A DNA stretch of 10,173 bases from DATJUF01 sp035524095 (GTDB lineage: Bacteria > Desulfobacterota > Binatia > Binatales > Binataceae). Where the stretch lies: NCBI GenBank assembly GCA_035524095.1, contig DATKPK010000243.1, forward strand, positions 1-10,173, written 5' to 3'. The translations under genes and the position numbers were made by a program. How positions within the stretch are numbered: the first letter of the stretch is position 1; each line of letters opens with the position of its first letter. Shown piece after piece: positions 5,176 through 10,173 of this stretch. Below the pieces are notes generated by a model that had not been told where the DNA came from, did no database searches, and saw only the letters and a list, made by a program, of their open reading frames with translations.

Positions 5176-8046
5176 ATGTCTCCTCCCGCCGTGCCTTCGG
5201 TCGACGACGCAATAGCGTTCGGCCCATTTCATCTATTTCCATCACGACAATTATTGATGGAAGCGGATAAGCCAGTGCGTATTGGAAGTCGCGCAATGGA
5301 AATCCTGGGCACGTTGGTTGAGCGAGCAGGGGAAACGGTCAGTAAGAGAGACTTGATCGCCCGGGTTTGGCCAAACACTGTGGTCGAAGAGGCCAATCTC
5401 AAAGTCCATATCGCCGCATTGCGTAAAGCGTTGGGTGATGGTCGCGATGGGAATCGATATCTGGTGAATGTTCCTGGTCGCGGTTACAAATTCGTCGCTC
5501 CGGTTGTGCAGCCAAGGCAGCCCGGGCCGCGCCATGTAGGGCCCAGCCAACACGGGTCTCGGATACCGTCCCCTCTAACACGCATCCTCGGCCGCGAAGA
5601 TATAGTCGAGACGATCTCAAATAGATTGTCCCAGAGCCGCGTTGTGACCATTGTTGGTCCGGGGGGCATCGGCAAAACCACCGTAGCGCTTGCCGTCGCC
5701 GCCAGGCTCGTTTCGACAAATAGGGAGGGCGGAGCGTTCGTCGATTTGTCACCTCTGGCAGATCCTCTCCTTGTCCCGAGTGCAGTCGCAACCGTGCTCG
5801 GAGTTGCGGTGCGTTCGGAAAATCCGATCCCCGGTCTGATTGCCTTCCTCACTGGCAAACAGATGCTCATTGTGCTGGATAGTTGCGAACATGTCGTAGT
5901 CGCGGCCGCGATGATGGCATCGAAGTTGCTCGAGGGTATCGCGGACTTGCGCATTTTGGCGACCAGCCGCGAACCTCTGCGGATGGCCGGCGAAAGTGTC
6001 CAGCGCCTGCAGCCGCTGAAGACACCGCATGAATCGGAGGCGCAGACAGCTGCTCAGGCGCTGAGCTTTCCGGCGATTCAGTTGTTTGTTGAGCGCGCTT
6101 CGGAGCGCATAGACACATTTCACCTCATCGACACGGACGCCCCTCTGATTGGCGACATATGCCGCAAGCTCGACGGCAATCCACTCGCGATCGAATTGGC
6201 GGCAGGCCGCGTGGACGCATTCGGCGTTCGAGGCGTGGCAACGCAGCTGGAGGATCGCCTCCGTTTGCTGACGAGCGGTTGGCGCGAGGCCCCGCCTCGC
6301 CAACAGTCGCTGACGGTCACGCTCGACTGGAGCTACAACCTTCTATCAGACATCGAGCGGGTAATCTTTCGTCGACTAGGTATTTTTGCGGGATATTTCA
6401 ACCTGGACGCCGCCCGTGAAGTGGCCACGGGGGGCGCCGTCAGCTTAGTCGACGTAGTCAGTGGCGTAGCGAGCCTCGTCGATAAATCGCTTGTCTCTGC
6501 TGATGTGGGCGGCGCAGTCGCACGGTATCGCCTTCTTGATACAACGGCTTCTTATGCGCGAAGCCGACTGAGCGAGCACCCCGGTGAGTTTGAGCAAATT
6601 GCCCGACGCCACGCCGAGTTCTATCGGAATCTTCTCGACCGAACGGACGCAGAAGTCAACCGTCAAGGCTGCAGGGATTTTCCGATCGATTATGGAGCCC
6701 ACATCGACAACGTTCGCGCAGCGCTCAACTGGTCATTCTCTGCTGGCGGTAATCCCGCTATCGGAGTAAATCTCACGATCGCGGCGATCTCGATGTGGCT
6801 GCATTTGTCGCTACCAGACGAATGCCGGCGACACGTGACTCGGGCGCTTGAAAGCCTGCATCTCGGATCCGTCGAAACCAAGCGGCATGAGTTGCAGCTT
6901 TTGACGGGACTCGGCGTGGCGTTGTGGCCTCGGCCCGAATCCGGGCCCGTTTGGACCAAGGCTTTGAGTATCGCCGAGGAACTCAATGATGTGGACTATC
7001 GCATGCGCGCGCTATGGGGTCTCTGGATAGCGTGCACTACAGGCGGAAACCATCAAACTGGGCTAGCGATCGCTAGGCAATTCTCCGATCTTGCTGCCAA
7101 GTCGGCTGATCCTTTGGCCCGTTTTGCAGCAGATCGATTGATGGGGTCGTCATTCCATTTTTTAGGCGAGCAACGGAGTGCACGGCGTCACCTAAATCTC
7201 ATGCTGAGGCAATCGGTACCGGGCACAACCCGAACTCAAATTGTGCGGTTCCAGTATGATCAGTCTGTAGCGCGTCGTGCCTTTCTTGCACGAACCCTTT
7301 GGCTGCAAGGGTTACCAGTCCAAGCCCTGCGCGAGGCCGAAGCTAGCGTAGCGGAGGCACAACTATCCGGGCATTCTCTTTCCCTATGTTATGCGCTGGG
7401 CCACGCGGGATGCGCAATTGCATTGCTCACGGGTGATATGCCGGCGGCACAACTCTACATTGGTATGCTCCTCGACCATGCAGCGCGACATGAGTTACCT
7501 GTCTGGCAGAGGTTGGGACGATGCTTCAATGGCATCCTCGATCTTCGCCGAGGCGACCGAGCCTCGGGGTTGCGCCTGATCGGTGCGGCGATGGATGAAC
7601 TTCGCGGCGCCGGCATCGCAGCGTATTGCAAGTCCACGGTTAGCGAATATGCAGAAGTTTTGGGCCGGGATGGCGAAGTTGCGCGTGCGGAGGCGGAGAT
7701 TGACGAAGCCCTGGCGCAGTGCACGCGCAACGAAGAGCTTTGGTGCCTGCCCGAATTGCTACGAGTCAAGGGCGAATTGTCATTACTGGCGGGTCCCACA
7801 GGACTTGTTACAGCCGAGGGTCTCTTTCAGAAGTCCATCGCCCTCGCGCGAAAGCAGACAGCGTTGTCGTGGGAACTGCGCTCCGCTATCAGCCTAGCCC
7901 GATTACACCAGCAAAAGGATCGCGAGAAGCAGGCGAAGCAGATACTGTCGCGCACGTATGATCGCATCACTGAGGGATTCGGCACGCCCGATATGAGGGC
8001 GGCGAAGTTGCTTTTGGCTGAGTTGGATCAAGTAGGCTCCGCGTGA
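5176..8046 (+). CDS. Winged-helix/NB-ARC (STAND-type) transcriptional regulator
   Basis: This is a cytoplasmic DNA-binding signal-transduction ATPase of 956 residues. Residues about 12-110 form an OmpR/PhoB-type winged helix without a receiver domain; the recognition helix lies near 72-88 and the wing is VNVPGRGYKFVAPV. A proline-rich linker follows, then an NB-ARC/AAA-like ATPase: Walker A GPGGIGKT (161-168), Walker B LIVLD (231-235), a sensor-like TSREP (263-267) and GNPLAIELAA (334-343), the equivalent of the GLPL motif. The remaining roughly 500 residues are alanine/leucine-rich and helical, probably TPR-like repeats for ligand or partner sensing, as in MalT- and AfsR-type STAND proteins. 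The ATG is supported by GGGGA. Its neighbour downstream is a hydrolase gene with tandem repeats in front, the likely target. The inducing signal is unknown. Confidence 0.88.
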   Translation: MSPPAVPSVDDAIAFGPFHLFPSRQLLMEADKPVRIGSRAMEILGTLVERAGETVSKRDLIARVWPNTVVEEANLKVHIAALRKALGDGRDGNRYLVNVPGRGYKFVAPVVQPRQPGPRHVGPSQHGSRIPSPLTRILGREDIVETISNRLSQSRVVTIVGPGGIGKTTVALAVAARLVSTNREGGAFVDLSPLADPLLVPSAVATVLGVAVRSENPIPGLIAFLTGKQMLIVLDSCEHVVVAAAMMASKLLEGIADLRILATSREPLRMAGESVQRLQPLKTPHESEAQTAAQALSFPAIQLFVERASERIDTFHLIDTDAPLIGDICRKLDGNPLAIELAAGRVDAFGVRGVATQLEDRLRLLTSGWREAPPRQQSLTVTLDWSYNLLSDIERVIFRRLGIFAGYFNLDAAREVATGGAVSLVDVVSGVASLVDKSLVSADVGGAVARYRLLDTTASYARSRLSEHPGEFEQIARRHAEFYRNLLDRTDAEVNRQGCRDFPIDYGAHIDNVRAALNWSFSAGGNPAIGVNLTIAAISMWLHLSLPDECRRHVTRALESLHLGSVETKRHELQLLTGLGVALWPRPESGPVWTKALSIAEELNDVDYRMRALWGLWIACTTGGNHQTGLAIARQFSDLAAKSADPLARFAADRLMGSSFHFLGEQRSARRHLNLMLRQSVPGTTRTQIVRFQYDQSVARRAFLARTLWLQGLPVQALREAEASVAEAQLSGHSLSLCYALGHAGCAIALLTGDMPAAQLYIGMLLDHAARHELPVWQRLGRCFNGILDLRRGDRASGLRLIGAAMDELRGAGIAAYCKSTVSEYAEVLGRDGEVARAEAEIDEALAQCTRNEELWCLPELLRVKGELSLLAGPTGLVTAEGLFQKSIALARKQTALSWELRSAISLARLHQQKDREKQAKQILSRTYDRITEGFGTPDMRAAKLLLAELDQVGSA

Positions 8047-8195
8047 TAAGAGCATGAGAGCAGGTCCCGCTAGGTATTGACCTCATAGTAGGCTGCCGCT
8101 GATCCTCCGGACGCGACACTTCACAAGACTCAACAATCTACATGGCGATCGCCGCGTTTCCGGCTGAGCGTGAGCGTGCGCTGATTGTGGTCATC

Positions 8196-8225
8196 GATTT
8201 ACCGTGATTTACCACGGTTTACTAG
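8196..8225 (+). promoter_or_regulatory. Three tandem 10-bp repeats, candidate operator of the winged-helix regulator
   Basis: Three direct units start at 8196, 8206 and 8216: GATTTACC-GT, GATTTACC-AC and GGTTTACT-AG. The spacing is exactly one DNA helical turn, and OmpR/PhoB-type winged helices typically bind tandem direct repeats of about 10-11 bp. The array ends about 10 bp before an AT-rich stretch (ATTTTA, 8236-8241) that could be a -10 box, an arrangement like activated Pho promoters. An ACCGTG/CACGGT inverted repeat (8201-8218) overlaps it. The repeats are directly visible; binding by the adjacent regulator is inference. Confidence 0.6.
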
Positions 8226-8255
8226 CTCCTGCTTCATTTTAGGTGTCAGGATTCC

Positions 8256-8271
8256 TCTCGCAGTAGCGAGA
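8256..8271 (+). other. Short hairpin in the hydrolase leader
   Basis: TCTCGC-AGTA-GCGAGA is a perfect 6-bp stem with a 4-base loop, about 50 bp before the hydrolase start. No T-run follows, so it is not a normal terminator for the upstream regulator gene. It could stabilise the leader of the hydrolase mRNA. Confidence 0.4.
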
Positions 8272-8319
8272 TAGGGGTAGGACTTTCACTTGTTCTGCGA
8301 CAACGGAGAGGAGCCGGAG

Positions 8320-9312
8320 ATGACCAACCTGCATTCACCAATAAGACTATTGGCGACGCGTCGAAAGCTCCTGAAGGCCATCGCGGCTGCAGGTGCGGTC
8401 GCCGCAATGCCTCGCGTGGCATCCGCCATCGACGAACCAAGCACGAACACTTCAGGCCGCAGCAGCCACAACACTGGAGATCAGTCAATGGACACTGTTA
8501 AGACCAAAGACGGCGTTTACATTTTCTACAAGGACTGGGGTATCGGTCAGCCGATTGTCTTTTCGCACGGCTGGCCTTTGACGGCGGATGACTGGGATGC
8601 TCAGATGACTTTCTTCCTTGCACGCGGCTTCCGCGTGATCGCACATGACCGACGGGGCCATGGACGCTCGACCCAAGTGGCGACGGGTCATGATATGGAC
8701 CACTACGCGGATGACCTCGCAGCGCTGACGGCGCATCTTGACTTGAAGAATGCGATTCACGTGGGTCACTCGACGGGCGGCGGCGAGGTCGCTCGTTATA
8801 TCGGAAAGCACGGGGAAAGTCGTGTCGCCAAAGCAGTGCTCATCAGTGCAGTGCCACCGCTGATGGTCAAGACAGCGGCCAATCCGGGAGGCTTACCCAA
8901 GGAGGTCTTTGACGGATTTCAAGCACAGACAAACAACAACCGCGCACAGTTTTTTCTGGATGTGCCCACAGGTCCCTTTTATGGCTACAACCGCCCAGGC
9001 GCGAAACCTTCGCAGGGCGTGATCATGAATTGGTGGCGTCAGGGGATGATGGGAAGCGCCAAGGCCCACTCGGATGGGATTGTCGCGTTTTCTCAAACCG
9101 ACTTCGTTCCGGACCTTAAGAAGTTCAGCGTCCCGACGCTCGTGATGCACGGCGACGATGACCAGATCGTACCGTATGCCGACGCCGGCCCATTGACCGC
9201 CAAGCTGGTGAAAGGCGCGATCCTGAAAACCTACAAGGGCTATCCCCACGGCATGCACACCACGAACCCAGACACTATCAACGCGGATCTTTTAGCGTTT
9301 ATTCAGTCATAA
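8320..9312 (+). CDS. Tat-exported alpha/beta hydrolase, non-haem chloroperoxidase/arylesterase family
   Basis: This is a serine hydrolase of the cofactor-free haloperoxidase/esterase family. Members hydrolyse esters and can form or use peracids with hydrogen peroxide. The 330 residues begin with a twin-arginine signal (TRRKLLK at about 13-19, hydrophobic to 30, probable cut after VASA near 36), so the folded enzyme should reach the periplasm. The catalytic set is visible: S151 in GHSTGG, an aspartate in HGDDDQIVP (probably D281), H310 in YPHGM, and an oxyanion-hole HGWPL at 83-87. The ATG at 8320 follows a GGAGAGGAG ribosome site; a TTG at 8290 is in frame but unsupported. The gene lies 273 bp after the regulator and 77 bp before dps. 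The natural substrate cannot be told from sequence. Confidence 0.9.
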   Translation: MTNLHSPIRLLATRRKLLKAIAAAGAVAAMPRVASAIDEPSTNTSGRSSHNTGDQSMDTVKTKDGVYIFYKDWGIGQPIVFSHGWPLTADDWDAQMTFFLARGFRVIAHDRRGHGRSTQVATGHDMDHYADDLAALTAHLDLKNAIHVGHSTGGGEVARYIGKHGESRVAKAVLISAVPPLMVKTAANPGGLPKEVFDGFQAQTNNNRAQFFLDVPTGPFYGYNRPGAKPSQGVIMNWWRQGMMGSAKAHSDGIVAFSQTDFVPDLKKFSVPTLVMHGDDDQIVPYADAGPLTAKLVKGAILKTYKGYPHGMHTTNPDTINADLLAFIQS

Positions 9313-9320
9313 GACCCGTC

Positions 9321-9360
9321 GAGCGCTCGGTCGAATGCGAAAATCGAAGGCCGGGCGCTC
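9321..9360 (+). other. Inverted repeat between the hydrolase and dps genes
   Basis: GAGCGCTCGG (9321-9330) can pair with CCGGGCGCTC (9351-9360) as a 10-bp stem with one G-T wobble and a 20-base loop. It begins 8 bp after the hydrolase stop. Without a T-run it is a poor intrinsic terminator, but it could protect the upstream mRNA end or reduce read-through into dps. Confidence 0.35.
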
Positions 9361-9389
9361 ATCTGCTGGATCGAATGAGGGGACAGATC

Positions 9390-9923
9390 ATGGATGAAGC
9401 CATTACGAAAAACGATTTGAAACGCAGGCGCCAGGCACCTTTGATCACACCAACCGATCTAGGCCCGGCGGCCGCTCAAAGCATCGCTGGAAGCATGAAT
9501 GCGATCCTGGCGGACGTGTTCGCGTTGTATCTAAAGACAATGAACTTCCATTGGCATATGAGCGGCCCACATTTTCGCGACTACCATCTGCTGCTGGACG
9601 AGCAAGCCGATCAGCTCTACGCGATGACAGATTCCATTGCCGAGCGCATCAGAACCACGGGTGGATCGACTCTACGCTCGATCGGTCATATTGCGAGAAC
9701 TCAACGAATACTGGACAACGACGCCGACTATGTGGATCCGCTCGACATGCTAGCAGAGCTGCGCGAGGACAATGCGGCACTGACCGGGCGCCTTAGAGAG
9801 GCTCATGAGATTATCGATGAGCTTCGCGACATTGCGACTGCCAGCTTGATTGAGAACTGGATCGATGAGGCTGAGCGCCGCAGCTGGTTTTTGTTTGAAT
9901 CCAGTCGGCGAGGAACTACTTGA
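9390..9923 (+). CDS. dps: Dps-family ferritin-like DNA-protection protein
   Basis: Dps forms a hollow dodecamer that oxidises ferrous iron with peroxide, stores the iron and protects DNA from hydroxyl radicals. This 177-residue protein has all Dps ferroxidase-site ligands at the standard spacing: H54 (FHWH), H66, D70, D81 and E85, that is H-x11-H-x3-D-x10-D-x3-E. It therefore looks catalytically complete. A basic N-terminal tail (K7, K11-R-R-R14) suits DNA binding. The ATG at 9390 is chosen because AGGGGA lies 6 bp before it; an in-frame ATG at 9375 would add five residues and lacks a ribosome site. It is the last cargo gene, co-directional with the hydrolase gene, and ends about 70 bp before the right-end binding sites. 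Confidence 0.94.
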   Translation: MDEAITKNDLKRRRQAPLITPTDLGPAAAQSIAGSMNAILADVFALYLKTMNFHWHMSGPHFRDYHLLLDEQADQLYAMTDSIAERIRTTGGSTLRSIGHIARTQRILDNDADYVDPLDMLAELREDNAALTGRLREAHEIIDELRDIATASLIENWIDEAERRSWFLFESSRRGTT

Positions 9924-9992
9924 ATCGACGCCACTCACCGGGGGTTTCATCGGCACAAAGCAAGAGCGCTCCCTGACGTTTGTACTGCAACT

Positions 9993-10116
9993 CAGTACGC
10001 GATCTCGGAGCATTTAATGCCCAGTTCACGATCTTGGAACAGCTAGCGCACGCCTAAGTTGTTGTACTCTATGGCGTTGGCTTCCTCTGCAGTTCGCGAA
10101 ACTCGGAACACTGACA
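9993..10116. promoter_or_regulatory. Right-end array of three transposase binding sites
   Basis: Copies of the end motif, read on the minus strand, lie at 9993-10012, 10022-10041 and within the terminus at 10090-10110. The two inner copies are the 20-bp form (TGTTCC or TGCTCC, RAGATC, then a GAACTG-like end). The terminal copy is the 21-bp form, as in the left tandem array. Spacing is loose (29 and about 68 bp), unlike the dense left end; this asymmetry is known from Tn7-type elements, where it helps distinguish the two ends. Function is inferred from repetition and position. Confidence 0.8.
10090..10116 (-). repeat. Right terminal inverted repeat
   Basis: Read on the minus strand it begins TGTCAGTGTTCC, identical to the left end for 12 bases, and it agrees with the left at 23 of 27 positions. 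It directly abuts the right CTCGC target duplication. Confidence 0.93.
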
Positions 10117-10121
10117 CTCGC
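10117..10121. repeat. Target-site duplication, right copy (CTCGC)
   Basis: These five bases are identical to 57-61 and directly adjoin the right terminus. Together the two copies define the insertion event. Confidence 0.92.
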
Positions 10122-10173
10122 TCGTGATATCACGCTTCCTTGGGACGCCTCGCCAATCTTCAGCTCAGTCGCA
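10117..10173. other. Right host flank with a palindrome beside the insertion site
   Basis: Host DNA to the right of the element. One base beyond the target duplication lies CGTGATATCACG (10123-10134), a perfect 12-bp palindrome. It may be an operator-like site of the host locus or part of what the target selector recognises. The flank is too short to identify the interrupted or neighbouring gene. Confidence 0.5.

Larger units (their letters stand above)
62..10116. mobile_element. Complete Tn7-like transposon with TnsA/TniA/TniB/TniQ and a stress-type cargo
   Basis: The element is about 10,055 bp, begins TGTCAG and ends CTGACA, and is bounded by a perfect 5-bp direct repeat. It carries a full transposition set on the minus strand (TnsA endonuclease, TniA DDE transposase, TniB AAA+ ATPase, TniQ target selector). 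On the plus strand it carries three cargo genes: a winged-helix/NB-ARC regulator, a Tat-exported alpha/beta hydrolase and Dps. All four transposition genes look intact, with catalytic motifs present, so the element may be active. TniA and TniB sizes are close to Tn5053, while TnsA makes the machinery resemble Tn6022 or Tn7. No resolvase, integron, TnsE or CRISPR-Cas gene is present. Target choice therefore rests on the single TniQ protein. Confidence 0.93.

Noticed and set aside
5749..6303. Minus-strand open frame of 184 codons opposite the regulator
   Set aside because: It is antisense to the NB-ARC domain coding region, where the sense frame has intact Walker motifs.
5176..8046. Regulator as an anti-phage STAND (Avs-like) effector
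   Set aside because: The N-terminal domain is an OmpR-type DNA-binding winged helix, not a nuclease, TIR or protease effector. Transcription control is the simpler reading.
8290..8319. TTG start adding ten residues to the hydrolase
   Set aside because: The ATG at 8320 has a strong GGAGAGGAG site at the right distance and places the twin-arginine signal normally.
62..10116. CRISPR-associated transposon
   Set aside because: TniQ and TnsC-like genes prompted the idea, but there is no repeat-spacer array and no Cas gene. The repeats at the ends are contiguous transposase sites, not spaced CRISPR repeats.

Overview
The window holds one complete Tn7-like transposon of about 10.06 kb (62-10116), with short stretches of host DNA on both sides. 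Both ends can be read to the base. A perfect 12-bp terminal inverted repeat starting TGTCAG is flanked on each side by the same 5-bp sequence CTCGC (57-61 and 10117-10121), as expected for a target-site duplication of this family. The DNA is GC-rich, and the gene families (Tni/TnsA transposition proteins, winged-helix/NB-ARC regulator, Tat-exported haloperoxidase-type hydrolase, Dps) point to a proteobacterium. Genus cannot be told; a beta- or gammaproteobacterium is only a guess.

Left half, minus strand (197-4820): a tightly overlapping transposition operon. The order of transcription is a 58-residue predicted membrane peptide, a TnsA-type endonuclease, a TniA/TnsB DDE transposase, a TniB/TnsC AAA+ ATPase and a TniQ/TnsD target selector. 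The last three genes start with GTG, and neighbours overlap by 4, 7 and 14 bp. The Tni protein sizes resemble Tn5053/Tn402, but the presence of TnsA predicts cut-and-paste movement as in Tn7 and Tn6022. The operon reads outward and stops about 110 bp from the left end, whereas in Tn7 and Tn402 it starts at an end and reads inward. No CRISPR array or Cas gene is present, so this is not a CRISPR-associated transposon.

Middle (4821-5175): about 350 bp with no convincing gene, holding the presumed divergent promoters.

Right half, plus strand (5176-9923): the cargo. It encodes a 956-residue regulator (OmpR-type winged helix, NB-ARC/STAND ATPase, helical C-terminus), a Tat-exported alpha/beta hydrolase of the non-haem chloroperoxidase/arylesterase family, and a Dps ferritin-like protein. 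Three tandem 10-bp repeats (8196-8225) precede the hydrolase gene and are a strong candidate operator for the regulator. The cargo looks like a small mobile stress module: a sensor-regulator, an envelope hydrolase, and a cytoplasmic iron/peroxide-detoxifying DNA protector. That joint role is inference.

Both ends carry arrays of one 20-21-bp motif (four copies left, three right), which are the likely TniA binding sites. The host flanks total about 110 bp and do not identify the target gene.
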